64,000 nucleotides of DNA from Methanolobus vulcani (GCF_900100715.1 NZ_FNCA01000004.1:1-64000), one strand, 5' to 3'. Positions 28,034 through 37,778 are shown, numbered from the stretch's first letter. Notes: generated by a model not told the origin, from the sequence alone. Numbers and translations: made by a program.

Positions 28034-29710
28034 ATGAAAGCAGTAATAATTGACGGATATGTAGACGAACCAGCCTGTTTCGGAGTTCCACCATACATAT
28101 CCCCCTACATAAGGTACATAGCAGGTGCTTTAAGAGAAAAAGGGTTTCAGGAAGAGAATATATCCTATTTTACAATTGACAGTCTGCGCAAAGATATCAC
28201 CGAGGCACCAAGACTCATAAATCGAGCAGACATAGTTGTAGTTCTTGCAGGCATGACTGTTCCAGGAAAATACCTGCGTTCAAAACCTATCAATATAGGA
28301 GAAATAGAAAGCATATTCAGTGCCACCAACGGAACAAAGATACTAGGAGGACCCATTCGACTTGGATTCTCCCTAGAAGGTGGGAAGAGGGCTGAATGTG
28401 ATATTATAACCAGCACCGATGCATGTATTTCCAGCAAAGATATCGAAGCTTTTGTATTTGATATCACAGGAGACAACGCACAGTCCCCTGACAGTTATGA
28501 TCACAGGTTCAGATCCATTGAAGAAATAGGAAGATGGAGTACAAAAGGCAGCTTCATTATCAAAAAACATCCCGACTATCCTAACGTGATGTGCGAGATC
28601 GAGACATACAGAGGATGTGGACGCAAACAGCACTGTTCATTCTGCACAGAGCCTTCTTACGGCAGCTCAGATTACAGACCTGTTAAAGATGTCATATCTG
28701 AAGTTTCAGAACTCTACAAACATGGCGCAAGATTTTTCAGGATTGGCAGACAGCCCGATATTTTAAGTTATCATGCAAAGGACAAAGGAGGAGAGATTCC
28801 CGAACCTGACCCACAGGCTATACGTTCCCTTTACAAAGGAATCAGAGATGTTGCACCAGATCTGAAAGTCCTTCACATGGATAATGCAAATCCGGGAACA
28901 ATTGCAACCTATCCCGAACTTAGCAAGGAGATTTTCAAAACCATTATAAAATATCATACATCAGGAGATGTGGCTGCTCTTGGAATGGAAAGTGCTGATC
29001 CGGAAGTTGTCAGAGCTAACGGCCTCAAAGCAATGCCTGATGAGATATTTGAAGCTATTAAAATCATAAATGAAGTTGGAAGAGTCCGAGGAGCAAACGG
29101 AATGCCTGAACTTCTCCCGGGAATCAATATTGTTCACGGACTTATGGGAGAATCCAAAAAGACGTTTGAGTTAAACTTCGAGTTCCTCAAAAAAGTTCTT
29201 GATGAAGACCTGCTGCTTCGCAGGATAAATATCCGCCAAGTAATGGCATTTCCAGGCACCCGCATGTACGGAAATGATGAACTTGTAAGAAAGCACAAGC
29301 AGATATTCCTGAAATATAAGGAAATGATCCGAAAGGAGATCGATATGCCAATGCTGAAAAAGATAATCCCTGCAGGTACTGTGCTAAAGGATGTGATGTG
29401 CGAGGTAAATAGCGAAAGAATATGTTTTGGAAGACAGATGGGATCATATCCACTCCTAATAGGAATACCCGCAAACCAGCAACTTGGAGAATACATTGAT
29501 GTTACAGTAACGAGACATGGCCATCGATCTATTACAGGGATACCATATCCACTGGATATCAATACCGCGCCCATTTCACTTATACAGGAACTCCCGGGAA
29601 TAGCAAAAAAGCAAGCTATCCATCTTAATAAAGAATTACCTTTTAAGAATGCAGATGATTTTTCCCAAAGGACAGGAAAGAAAGAAATACTTCCATACAT
29701 CAGTTTCTAA
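28034..29710 (+). CDS. Radical SAM protein with C-terminal helix-hairpin-helix (COG1031-like)
   Basis: The 558 residues begin with a B12-binding-like Rossmann region (about 1-150). The radical SAM core is centred on GCGRKQHCSFC (about 200), where the cysteines are spaced CX5CX2C instead of the usual CX3CX2C. The downstream FRIGRQPDILSY and GMESADPEVVRANGL motifs fit the core. The last 60 residues (DINTAPISLIQELPGI, NKELPFKNADDF) form a helix-hairpin-helix, suggesting nucleic-acid contact. The family is uncharacterised. Its 3' end converges on the next gene. Confidence 0.85.
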   Translation: MKAVIIDGYVDEPACFGVPPYISPYIRYIAGALREKGFQEENISYFTIDSLRKDITEAPRLINRADIVVVLAGMTVPGKYLRSKPINIGEIESIFSATNGTKILGGPIRLGFSLEGGKRAECDIITSTDACISSKDIEAFVFDITGDNAQSPDSYDHRFRSIEEIGRWSTKGSFIIKKHPDYPNVMCEIETYRGCGRKQHCSFCTEPSYGSSDYRPVKDVISEVSELYKHGARFFRIGRQPDILSYHAKDKGGEIPEPDPQAIRSLYKGIRDVAPDLKVLHMDNANPGTIATYPELSKEIFKTIIKYHTSGDVAALGMESADPEVVRANGLKAMPDEIFEAIKIINEVGRVRGANGMPELLPGINIVHGLMGESKKTFELNFEFLKKVLDEDLLLRRINIRQVMAFPGTRMYGNDELVRKHKQIFLKYKEMIRKEIDMPMLKKIIPAGTVLKDVMCEVNSERICFGRQMGSYPLLIGIPANQQLGEYIDVTVTRHGHRSITGIPYPLDINTAPISLIQELPGIAKKQAIHLNKELPFKNADDFSQRTGKKEILPYISF

Positions 29711-29714
29711 GAAC

Positions 29715-30743
29715 TTATTTCAGGAAGTTCTTGATAAAATCAGTATCCTTCAGTATCCTGAAACTGACAAAACCGCCTACAAAGAGATTCATATAGAAAG
29801 TGAAAGCTCTCCAGGCAATAACTGCTATTCCAAGTAATGATGATGGAATAAAAAGGGAAAAAGCAGTTGTCCCGGCAAATTCAGCAACTCCACTTGAACC
29901 AGGAGTTGCAGGTATGACAAGTAGAACCATGACAATAACCTGTGATGCAAACACAATAAATGGATCCGGATGCTGGTTCAGGCCAAGCAATACAACATAC
30001 AGCATTGAAAAATCCACAAACCAGAAAGCCATTGTCTGAAATATTCCAATAGCAAGTCCAAGCCTGCCCTCATTGAGTAATATCGAAATGCTGTCATGGA
30101 AATGTTCAAACTCGGAGTCAACTCTTAAGATAACTTTTTCCAACGCAGAATCTGTTTTCTTTCCAAGGAGAGGAGCCAGTTTTCTTACAATAATATAAAC
30201 TACTTTTTTAGTGGGCTCAGGTTTCCATACTGCATACAATGTAAGAAATAGTATGAATATAAGCACAAGTTCTGCAAAGATGAACATGGCATCAAAATAA
30301 GAGTCTTTGAGTACACCACGTATGACATAGATAGAAAGAGGTGCTAAAGTCAGAATAAATATACCATCAAGTATCCTTTCTCCAAGAACAACAGCCGTTG
30401 CCCTCCCCAGAGGCATGTTTTCTTCATGGAGAAGATGGACCCTCACAGGTTCACCGCCTAAAGAAGAAGGCGTGATCGATGCTGCCAATGTACTTGATGT
30501 AACTATCTCACAAGCTTTCGCATAGCTAATATCAAAACCCAATGCTTTACAAAGTGAACGCGTACGCATACCCCATACAACATAACTAAGAGCATGCACA
30601 CATGCAGCAGCAAGAATGTAGCTAGGTTTTATTTGCATGAGTGCAGACAGGGTAGTAGAATCAAAAGTAAATATAACAACTACTAAACCAGATACAAGGC
30701 TTATTAGCAAAGATATAAGAATCCATTTTTCAATTTTGTTCAT
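29715..30743 (-). CDS. UPF0104 / flippase-like integral membrane protein
   Basis: About 342 residues with seven or eight hydrophobic helices, of the lysylphosphatidylglycerol-synthase-membrane-region/UPF0104 family (ASSTLAASITPSSLGGEPVRVHLL, ATAVVLGERILDG, VIPATPGSSGVAEF). Archaeal members such as AglD-like proteins act in envelope glycan or lipid-linked sugar handling. The gene lies just after a sugar nucleotidyltransferase on the same strand, which fits this role. ATG 30743 has AGGTCAGGG upstream. Confidence 0.85.
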   Translation of the reverse strand: MNKIEKWILISLLISLVSGLVVVIFTFDSTTLSALMQIKPSYILAAACVHALSYVVWGMRTRSLCKALGFDISYAKACEIVTSSTLAASITPSSLGGEPVRVHLLHEENMPLGRATAVVLGERILDGIFILTLAPLSIYVIRGVLKDSYFDAMFIFAELVLIFILFLTLYAVWKPEPTKKVVYIIVRKLAPLLGKKTDSALEKVILRVDSEFEHFHDSISILLNEGRLGLAIGIFQTMAFWFVDFSMLYVVLLGLNQHPDPFIVFASQVIVMVLLVIPATPGSSGVAEFAGTTAFSLFIPSSLLGIAVIAWRAFTFYMNLFVGGFVSFRILKDTDFIKNFLK

Positions 30744-30827
30744 GACCCTGACCTGCATATAGACGTATGATGTGTATGAATGATGTTACATAAACTCACA
30801 GTAACATAGGATACAATCCAGTGAAAT

Positions 30828-31979
30828 TCACTCACCAAGCATATCTTCTTTTACTTTTGTTCCTGCAGAGATAGATATTTTTGGCCAGATCCTTACGTCA
30901 GAGTGAACGGTAACATCATTTTCGATTTTAACTTCCGGACCGATCACGGTCCCATTTTCAAGACTACAATTATTACCAACTGTAGTAGCATTGTCTATGA
31001 TAGAACCGGAGACATTAGAATTCCGGCCAATGCTAACGTTATTGAAAATATAAGATGACAATAACCTTGTATCGTTATTTATCGTGCAATTAGATCCTAT
31101 AGTAGTATATGGACCTATAAGAACATTATCACCAATCGTAGTGTTCTCGCCAATGACTATAGGACCAACAATAGCAGAATTGGACCCTACACTCACATTA
31201 TGACCAAGGGACACAGGACCCTTTATACGAGCATCCAGTGTTTTGAAATGACCTTCTATAGTGGTGCCAGGAAGTGATTCCAGCATCCAGCGCTGTGCCT
31301 GCCTGTAAGCTTGAGGACTTCCAACATCAGTCCATCTGCCTCTTGCAAGAATACCGTTAATCTTCCTTTTTTTTGCAAGGATATCTGGGAACAGGTCCTT
31401 TGCAAAATCATATTGCTTACCTTCCGGGATCCAGTCAAATATCTCAGGATCGCATACATAGATACCCGTACTTGCAAGATTACTGAATATCTCCCCAGGC
31501 CCGGGTTTTTCGAGGAAGCGCCTGATCCTGTTGTTCACATCCATATCCGCAATACCAAATTCACGGGGATCGTCGATGGACAAGAGGCCTATAGTGACCA
31601 GAGCATCAGTCATTTCATGGAACCTGTACATTTCCCTTAGATTCAGGTTGAGTACATGATCGCCTCCAAGAACTATGAAAGGACTGTCATGAAGATATTC
31701 TTCTGCATTTTTAACGCCCCCGGCAGTTCCCAGTTTTTCATCCTCATAGACATAATCGATATGGACACCGAATATTCTTCCATCGCCTAACTGTTCCTCA
31801 ATCTTTTCAGCCATATATCCGAGAGTAATAACAATATCATTGAAACCTTCTTTTGAAAGGTGCTCGATCAAATGTACGACTGATGGCTTGTTAAGAATAG
31901 GAATACTTGGTTTTGGCCGAGCAAAGGTTAAGGGACGAAGCCTTGTTCCCTCACCACCACACATTATACAGGCTTTCAT
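30828..31979 (-). CDS. Sugar-phosphate nucleotidyltransferase with left-handed beta-helix
   Basis: The 383 residues start with the nucleotidyltransferase signature CGGEGTRLRPLTFARPKP and the metal/substrate motif LGGDHVLN. The C-terminal third (about 240-380) is built of hexapeptide repeats (VSLGHNVSVGSNSAIVGPIVIGENTTIGDNV). It should make an NDP-sugar (GDP-mannose or UDP/dTDP-glucose type) for surface glycans. The substrate base and sugar cannot be told from sequence alone, and acetyltransferase activity is possible but not shown. Confidence 0.88.
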   Translation of the reverse strand: MKACIMCGGEGTRLRPLTFARPKPSIPILNKPSVVHLIEHLSKEGFNDIVITLGYMAEKIEEQLGDGRIFGVHIDYVYEDEKLGTAGGVKNAEEYLHDSPFIVLGGDHVLNLNLREMYRFHEMTDALVTIGLLSIDDPREFGIADMDVNNRIRRFLEKPGPGEIFSNLASTGIYVCDPEIFDWIPEGKQYDFAKDLFPDILAKKRKINGILARGRWTDVGSPQAYRQAQRWMLESLPGTTIEGHFKTLDARIKGPVSLGHNVSVGSNSAIVGPIVIGENTTIGDNVLIGPYTTIGSNCTINNDTRLLSSYIFNNVSIGRNSNVSGSIIDNATTVGNNCSLENGTVIGPEVKIENDVTVHSDVRIWPKISISAGTKVKEDMLGE

Positions 31980-32049
31980 ATTTTAGTATGAGGTTATTTT
32001 TTACTTATATGTTTAGCGGATTATGAAACTAAAAAGAATATGAATACAA

Positions 32050-32430
32050 TTAAATAACTGTTACGTCATCGCTGCTATGAACCACTATCTCAAGTTCACC
32101 TTCATATTCAGACACCGTTCCAAATATCAGCACCCGGTCATTTACATTAATCATTGAATCAACATCTTTTGAGCCGCTGTCTGACGGTATAAAAACTTTA
32201 GTGACACCTGAACCATAGTCCACATCCATTAACAGATGATCACCCGAATAAGTAAAGCGTTTTGTAAGAATATCACCTTGAAGCATTACCATATCCCCAG
32301 GACTTGAAGATGAACTAAAAGGCATAGTTTCATCTGCAGGGATTTCAGAATAAAAAAAAGTATATGCAATGACCAGGGAAAAAAGAGCCATGCATAACAA
32401 GATCACTACGATCTTTTCTTCTTTTTCCAT
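32050..32430 (-). CDS. Membrane-anchored OB-fold protein
   Basis: About 126 residues. An N-terminal charged stretch (EKEEK) is followed by one hydrophobic helix (about 8-25). The outer domain (about 45-126) has the strand pattern of a small OB fold (MVMLQGDILTKRFTYSGDHLLMDVDYG, RVLIFGTVSEYEGELEIVVH). It lies a few bases downstream of the FKBP lipoprotein gene on the same strand, so the two are probably co-transcribed. ATG 32430 was chosen over TTG 32436. Confidence 0.7.
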   Translation of the reverse strand: MEKEEKIVVILLCMALFSLVIAYTFFYSEIPADETMPFSSSSSPGDMVMLQGDILTKRFTYSGDHLLMDVDYGSGVTKVFIPSDSGSKDVDSMINVNDRVLIFGTVSEYEGELEIVVHSSDDVTVI

Positions 32431-32442
32431 ACTCAAACCATA

Positions 32443-32994
32443 TCAGGCATTTTCCGGATTGTTTATAGAAACAAGTTCAATGTCAAAGATAATATTCTTG
32501 CCAGCAAGACGATTATTAAAATCAACAGTCACATTTGTTTCATTTATGTTGACAATGACACCTGGATAACCCTGAGCAGATATCGTTTCTCCAATAACAG
32601 GAGTCATATTTGCCGCTTCAAAGGTTTCTATTGGATATGGAACTATAAGGTAATCCTTCACCTCATAAGCTTCTTCGGGAGAGAGATGAACTGTTTTGTT
32701 TTCACCAACTTTCATACCGATAACCGCATTATCAAAACCTTTAATCATCTGACCAGATCCAACGATGAAAGACAATGGCTCATAGTTTCTAGCAGGATTA
32801 TAAATTCCATTTGCTTTAGCAACATCTGCAATTGAAGTGTCGAAAACAGTTCCATCTTCAAGCATACCTGTGTAATTAACAGAGACATTGTCACCAACTT
32901 GTACTACCCGGGAATTTGCAGAATTGTTAGAATCTGTACAGCCGCTTGCCAGCAGCATACATGTCAAGAGTAAAAAAAGTAATATTTTTTTCAC
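32443..32994 (-). CDS. FKBP-type peptidyl-prolyl isomerase, lipoprotein
   Basis: 183 residues with a signal peptide and lipobox LLASGC (cysteine at about 19). The FKBP core begins VQVGDNVSVNYTGMLEDGTVFDTS and contains PLSFIVGSGQMIKGFDNAVIGM and VGENKTVHLSPEEAYE. A SlyD-like insert-in-flap segment (VIGETISAQG) follows. It probably assists folding of secreted proteins on the outer face of the membrane. The downstream OB-fold gene follows closely. Confidence 0.92.
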   Translation of the reverse strand: MKKILLFLLLTCMLLASGCTDSNNSANSRVVQVGDNVSVNYTGMLEDGTVFDTSIADVAKANGIYNPARNYEPLSFIVGSGQMIKGFDNAVIGMKVGENKTVHLSPEEAYEVKDYLIVPYPIETFEAANMTPVIGETISAQGYPGVIVNINETNVTVDFNNRLAGKNIIFDIELVSINNPENA

Positions 32995-33182
32995 ATTATC
33001 ACCAATTTAGTCATTTAATACATTCATAACACTGGAAGCAGACATCATAACCCACACCAAGAATTATTTATACAGATATACAAGAGAAGAGTTTTGGTAT
33101 ATAAGGTTACTGAAAATATTTTATTTAAACAATTTTGCTGTTAGTTAATGTATTTACGAATATGAATTCTTAAGAAAAGATT

Positions 33183-33209
33183 AATATATAAAGGAGGGAT
33201 ATATAAATG
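33183..33209 (+). promoter_or_regulatory. TATA elements of archaellin gene
   Basis: Two TATA-like stretches, AATATATAAAGG (33183-33194) and GATATATAAATG (33198-33209), precede the archaellin gene. From the second, transcription would start near 33230-33235, leaving a leader of about 25-30 bases containing GGTGA. Confidence 0.5.
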
Positions 33210-33260
33210 TGCAATTGTTACTAGTAATACAAGTCATAAATCAAGTCACCGGTGAAACTG

Positions 33261-34088
33261 ATGCGGCAAAAATCCTCAATTAAAAAGATTATTTCATACA
33301 CAAATGCTCAAATAGGAATTGGAACTCTTATTATATTTATCGCAATGGTCCTTGTTGCAGCTGTTGCCTCAGCGGTACTGATAACAACTTCCGGAGTTTT
33401 GCAACAGGAAGCACAGCACACAGGAAGGGAAGCCACCAAAGAAGTATCATCCAACCTTATGATACAGAAAGTCGAAGGTTTCAGATCAAAGAACAGTAGT
33501 ACTGATATGGCAAATACAATAGATCTATTGAAAATAACCCTGGGATTACGCGCAGCAAGCGAACCTGTGGACCTTTCTGCTCTTGTCATAAGTATCACAG
33601 ATGGATACCAGACTAACAATGTAATTTACGCAGGTAATAAGAATAGTCTTGCACCACGTGCGGATTTTGATGGAAATATGTCAGGTTTCAGTACAGATAA
33701 GGATGTAAATCTTTACAAACTCGTAACTGAAAACACGACTATAGGAAATTCAGAAATAAATGTGACCTATACAAACGCAAAATACTATTTTACAGTTGAC
33801 ACCATAAGAGACGAAGACGACTCATTCTCACAGCATTCTCCGGTTATTACAACAGGAGATTTTGTAGTGATCTATGTAGCTACAATATCACCTACATCGG
33901 TCAGCAAAGGATATACAAAGCTTTATGAGATGAATGTCACGTCTTCATTGCAATCTTCAGGTCTTAACTTAATTCCCCGTGCCACGATAAATCTGGCAAT
34001 GACACCTGAAGCAGGTGCATCAACAAATGCAGACTTCATTCTCCCTACAACATTTGGAAGTTATGAAGCGGTGCAACTTTATCCTTAA
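33261..34088 (+). CDS. flaB: Archaellin (archaeal flagellin)
   Basis: About 275 residues. A short basic leader is followed by the class III signal-peptide junction NAQIGIGTLIIFIAMVLVAA; prepilin-type peptidases cut just before QIGIG. The remainder has the conserved archaellin beta-domain and several N-glycosylation sequons (NSS, NMS, NTT, two NVT). ATG 33261 has GGTGA five bases upstream; GTG 33252 overlaps that site. No other archaellum gene is in the window, so it is an orphan or satellite filament subunit. Confidence 0.92.
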   Translation: MRQKSSIKKIISYTNAQIGIGTLIIFIAMVLVAAVASAVLITTSGVLQQEAQHTGREATKEVSSNLMIQKVEGFRSKNSSTDMANTIDLLKITLGLRAASEPVDLSALVISITDGYQTNNVIYAGNKNSLAPRADFDGNMSGFSTDKDVNLYKLVTENTTIGNSEINVTYTNAKYYFTVDTIRDEDDSFSQHSPVITTGDFVVIYVATISPTSVSKGYTKLYEMNVTSSLQSSGLNLIPRATINLAMTPEAGASTNADFILPTTFGSYEAVQLYP

Positions 34089-34147
34089 AGAGAGACATCC
34101 TTAGATAGAGACTGCGATACTACAAAACCGGTTTATAAAAAATAGTG

Positions 34148-34222
34148 TGGTGGACTGGTCGGGAATTGAACCCGAGGCCTCTACCATGCCAAGGTAGCGA
34201 TCTTCCCCTGATCTACCAGCCC
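34148..34222 (-). tRNA. tRNA-Ala (GGC)
   Basis: On the minus strand the acceptor GGGCTGG pairs with CCAGTCC, which includes the G3-U70 wobble that marks alanine tRNA. The anticodon arm is CTACC-TTGGCAT-GGTAG with anticodon GGC. The T arm is CGGGTTCAATTCCCG. Discriminator A and an encoded CCA end the gene (34148-34150). Confidence 0.97.
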
Positions 34223-34402
34223 GGAAATATCATGTGTTAGAACACATTATCTCTCATAAAGCTAACGCTAAAAAATTACAACGAATAAACTCATTCCAAA
34301 AAAATTCTTTTGATTTTTCGATACCGAGCGAAATGTTTAAGTATTTGGATGCGTATTTGGAGTGTCGCGTGATGAAGGCGACACACGAAACACAGGCAAA
34401 TT

Positions 34403-34476
34403 GGGCCCGTAGCTTAGCTAGGTGGAGCGCACGGCTGATAACCGTGAGGCCCTGAGTTCGAATCTCAGCGGGCCCA
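34403..34476 (+). tRNA. tRNA-Ile (GAT)
   Basis: The acceptor stem GGGCCCG/CGGGCCC is perfect. The anticodon arm is CACGG-CTGATAA-CCGTG with anticodon GAT. The T arm is CTGAGTTCGAATCTCAG, and the discriminator is A. The CCA tail is not encoded, unlike the two other tRNAs in the window. Confidence 0.97.
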
Positions 34477-34876
34477 TTAATCAAATCTGTAATCTCTTTT
34501 TGATCAAAGTTAGCTTTTAACATATAACAATAACTATGAGTTTTTGATTTTGAGTATTTCAGCTTTTTATCCATAATCATTCACATGTTCTTCCGCTATT
34601 TCTTTTCGTAATCCCCTCAAATATTCACATACATGATATTTTATTGCCAATAATATATCATCGAAAATAGATGTTGAAGACTTACTATTCTAATATAAAA
34701 AATATTAATATATAATAACTACTTATAATAGTGGTTAGTGTAAACAATATATTTCAGGGTACAGGCAGGACTAAAAACACTATACCAAAATACCAAAAAC
34801 ATACACACCTGTAAGAAAAACCCTGAAAGTACGAATCCGAACAAAACGAACCAATTCATATAATCGGTGATTTACA
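34477..34876. other. AT-rich spacer downstream of tRNA-Ile
   Basis: Four hundred bases with no supported gene. A minus-strand stretch (about 34575-34675) can be read as VCEYLRGLRKEIAEEH, flanked by stops, and may be a decayed gene fragment next to the tRNA; it is too short to assign. TATA-like runs near 34690-34715 and GGTGAT serve the next gene. Confidence 0.5.
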
Positions 34877-35251
34877 ATGAGAGAGAAAAAACCAAGTGGC
34901 ATGAGTGAAAAAGAGTACGAGATCGTAGAATTGCTCAGAAAATTAGATATAAACAGACCTGTAGCCCTGACTCTTGCCTGCCTCTCCAGTGGAGATGAAA
35001 TAACCTCCCGTGAAATAGAAAAGAATTCCAGCCTCAGACAACCTGAAGTCAGTATTGCAATGAGATACCTTAAAGATAACAGTTGGGTGGACATCCGGGA
35101 AGAGAAGAAAACAGAAGGAAAAGGCAGACCTGTTAAATTATACAGACTTGTTACTCCACTGGAAGATATTGTGCAGAGCATTGAGCAGAGAGTGCTCCTT
35201 GAAAGCAGATCTGTACTCAATAACATTGAAAAACTGAAAAGACTTGCATAA
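34877..35251 (+). CDS. Winged-helix transcriptional regulator (MarR/TrmB-like)
   Basis: 124 residues, with a helix-turn-helix at about 20-85 (VALTLACLSSGDEITSREIE, SLRQPEVSIAMRYLKDNSWV, wing GKGRPVKLYRL). A C-terminal helix (about 92-122) suited to dimerisation follows. GGTGAT precedes the ATG. It sits about 165 bases ahead of the dehydratase gene on the same strand and might regulate it, but no operator is evident. Confidence 0.8.
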   Translation: MREKKPSGMSEKEYEIVELLRKLDINRPVALTLACLSSGDEITSREIEKNSSLRQPEVSIAMRYLKDNSWVDIREEKKTEGKGRPVKLYRLVTPLEDIVQSIEQRVLLESRSVLNNIEKLKRLA

Positions 35252-35415
35252 CTTTTCATTAAATTATATTTTGCTGCTATATGCAGCAAAAACTATTTTT
35301 TGCAGATAGAGTATATCATCAATTAGTAATTTACTTCTATCGAAGATTTTAAGTTAATAAGGTAGTGTATCATCATTATTACACTAATTTGCAATTGTAT
35401 AATGGAGTTAATCTT

Positions 35416-36657
35416 TTGAGCACTATAAGTGAGAAAATCTTTAGCCGCGCATCCGGTAAGAATGCGAAAGCAAACGACTTTGTGATCGCAGATGTGGATT
35501 ATGCCATGGCACATGACGGCACAAGTGTCCTTGCAGTTAAGTCATTCAAGGAGATGGAAGAAGAAAAAGTGTGGAACCCGGATAAGATAATTATCCCTTT
35601 TGATCACCTGACACCTGCAAACACAGATGTAACAGCCGCACTTCACCATGAGATACGCGAATGGATAAAAGAACAGAAGATCAGTAATTTCTATGATGTC
35701 GGAGAAGGAATATGCCACCAATTACTTCCTGAGAATGGATTTGCCCTCCCTGGAAAACTTGTGGTGGGCGCGGATTCACATTCATGTACCTATGGTGCAT
35801 TCGGAGCCTTTGGAACTGGCGTAGGTGCCACAGATATGTCAGAGATATTCGCATCAGGAAAACTGTGGTTCAAGGTTCCGGAAAGTATTAAAATAACAGC
35901 AGATGGCAGTTTTAATGACAGGATCTATGCAAAAGACCTCATACTCAAGATAATAGGCACACTTGGTGTTGCAGGTGCAACTTACAAAGCTGCTGAATTC
36001 TATGGAACAGCAATTGATTCCATGTCCATGTCGGGCCGTATGACCCTTAGTAACATGGCTATTGAAATGGGAGGCAAGGCAGGAATAGTGCCGCCTGACA
36101 AAACAACATTTGATTTCCTTGATGGTATCGCAGTGGAAGAATATGAACCTGTTTATGCGGACGCAGATGCCACATATTCAAATGAATACTCCTTTGATGT
36201 AAATGAACTTGAGCCACAGGTCGCATCTCCACATCAGGTTGATAATGTTCATGACATATCTGACATCAAGCCGACAAAACTTGACCAGGCATTTATAGGC
36301 ACCTGTACAAACGGAAGGCTGGAAGACCTTGAGGTCGCCGCATCCATCCTTAAAGGAGAAAAGGTTGCTATACGCACACTTATTGTACCTGCATCCCGCA
36401 ATGTGCTGATAGAAGCTGTCAGAAAGGGCATAGTTGAGACTCTACTGGAAGCAGGAGCGGTGATTGGCTCACCTGGATGTGGACCATGTCTTGGAGGACA
36501 TATGGGCGTTATTGGAAAAGGCGAGACCTGTATTTCTACAGCTAACAGGAACTTCAAAGGAAGAATGGGTACCGGAGGGTTCATTTACCTGGCATCCCCT
36601 GCAACAGCTGCAGCATCTGCCCTTACCGGCGAGATTACTGACCCGCGCGAAATCTGA
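35416..36657 (+). CDS. leuC: LeuC/HacA-type hydro-lyase large subunit
   Basis: About 413 residues of the aconitase superfamily, with substrate/active-site segments [24 protein letters not shown] and Fe-S cysteines in [11 protein letters not shown] and [10 protein letters not shown]. It should isomerise isopropylmalate (leucine pathway) or homocitrate/methylmalate-type substrates; methanogens carry two paralogues and sequence alone does not separate them here. The start is TTG 35416 with GGAG nine bases upstream. The small subunit (LeuD/HacB) is not adjacent. Confidence 0.9.
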   Translation: MSTISEKIFSRASGKNAKANDFVIADVDYAMAHDGTSVLAVKSFKEMEEEKVWNPDKIIIPFDHLTPANTDVTAALHHEIREWIKEQKISNFYDVGEGICHQLLPENGFALPGKLVVGADSHSCTYGAFGAFGTGVGATDMSEIFASGKLWFKVPESIKITADGSFNDRIYAKDLILKIIGTLGVAGATYKAAEFYGTAIDSMSMSGRMTLSNMAIEMGGKAGIVPPDKTTFDFLDGIAVEEYEPVYADADATYSNEYSFDVNELEPQVASPHQVDNVHDISDIKPTKLDQAFIGTCTNGRLEDLEVAASILKGEKVAIRTLIVPASRNVLIEAVRKGIVETLLEAGAVIGSPGCGPCLGGHMGVIGKGETCISTANRNFKGRMGTGGFIYLASPATAAASALTGEITDPREI

Positions 36658-36695
36658 TATCTTATTAACGCATAGATAGGAGAGGAGTTAGTAAA

Positions 36696-36899
36696 ATGGA
36701 ACTTGATAAGGCAAAACTTGAGCACCTGATGGGACACTGGATAGAACATAATGACAGCCATAGTAAAAGTTTCAACGAATGGGCTGAGAAAATCGAAGCT
36801 GCAGGATATGCAGATATAGCTGAAGATGTCAGAAGTGCTGCTAAGAAAATGGATGAATGTTCTGTTTTGCTTGAAAATGCCAGACGGAAGCTTGAATAA
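36696..36899 (+). CDS. Small helical protein (DUF8180-like)
   Basis: 67 residues, highly charged and helical (KLEHLMGHWIEHNDSHSKSF, NEWAEKIEAAGYADIAEDV). The histidines in GHWIEHNDSH could bind a metal. I recall similar small proteins in Methanosarcinales, sometimes near metal transporters, but no function is established. A strong GGAGAGGAG lies upstream. It follows the dehydratase by about 40 bases and precedes the cohesin gene by about 12 bases, so the three may form one transcript. Confidence 0.75.
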   Translation: MELDKAKLEHLMGHWIEHNDSHSKSFNEWAEKIEAAGYADIAEDVRSAAKKMDECSVLLENARRKLE

Positions 36900-36911
36900 G
36901 CAGGATTGTTA

Positions 36912-37694
36912 ATGACAGGTAAATTTCTCAATTTCGCTACAGGCATTATAATGGTGATATGTATTTTATGCCTCTGCGGAGTTGCAAGTGCCGCGACCAG
37001 TGTCAGCATATTGCCATCAGTTGAAACTGTAGCCCCTGGAGAACAATTCACTCTAGACGTATATGTCAGGCCTGACACTCAAGTTGCAGGTCTCCAGTTT
37101 AACCTGGAATTTGATAGTTCACTTTTAAATATCGAGAGTATTGAAGAAGGAGATTTTTTCTCAAGTACAGGTTCTCCTGTAATGTTCAACCCCGGAACCA
37201 TAGATAACGACGGGGGAACTGCAACTCAGATCTATGGTACTCTTATTATGGGAGATGGCACATCAGACGAAGGCACATTCTGTAGTATAGTAATGAAAGC
37301 TTCCGAAGAAACTGGAACCTCTCAAATCAGAATTGAGAATATAGTCGTTGGAGATGACAAAGGTGATGAGCTGAATGCAGTCACCTATGATTCAATGGTA
37401 AGCATCAGCGATGAAACTGATACTACGAACAAAGACAACGGTGATGGTACTGATTTGAAGATTGTTGTCAAACAGGATGTAAATGCAAATTCATCAGCCA
37501 ATGAAGAAAGTACTCCTGCTGCTGAAGAGGAAACCACACTTCAAAGTGTACAGGATACCACAGACAGTACAGATACAAAAAAATCGGTGCCTGCACCTGA
37601 AGCTGAAAGCGGTACTTCCAATATCAGCATACTTGCAGTTGCAGCCGTAACATTTTTGGCTCTGGCATATGTTCTTGACAGAAAAAGAAAATAA
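36912..37694 (+). CDS. Secreted cohesin-domain protein, membrane-anchored at C-terminus
   Basis: About 260 residues: a signal peptide (to about ASAA), then a cohesin-type beta domain (about 28-165; VSILPSVETVAPGEQFTLDVYV, VAGLQFNLEFDSSLLN, GDGTSDEGTFCSIVMKA). A Thr/Ser/Glu-rich linker (about 170-230) and a C-terminal helix (SILAVAAVTFLALAYVL) with DRKRK follow. It is a surface protein that could bind dockerin partners. No dockerin gene is in the window. Confidence 0.85.
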   Translation: MTGKFLNFATGIIMVICILCLCGVASAATSVSILPSVETVAPGEQFTLDVYVRPDTQVAGLQFNLEFDSSLLNIESIEEGDFFSSTGSPVMFNPGTIDNDGGTATQIYGTLIMGDGTSDEGTFCSIVMKASEETGTSQIRIENIVVGDDKGDELNAVTYDSMVSISDETDTTNKDNGDGTDLKIVVKQDVNANSSANEESTPAAEEETTLQSVQDTTDSTDTKKSVPAPEAESGTSNISILAVAAVTFLALAYVLDRKRK

Positions 37695-37778
37695 GTTCAC
37701 AAAAATAAGTAAAGAAAGGGAAATAAGTCCCTTTTATCTTTTTTAACTTTAATGCATTTAAAAGTAAAAGCTCTGAAT

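Noticed and set aside
34575-34675. Possible integrase remnant beside tRNA-Ile
   Set aside because: Only about 40 residues between stops, with no integrase motif and no duplicated tRNA end; kept only as a note in the spacer entry.
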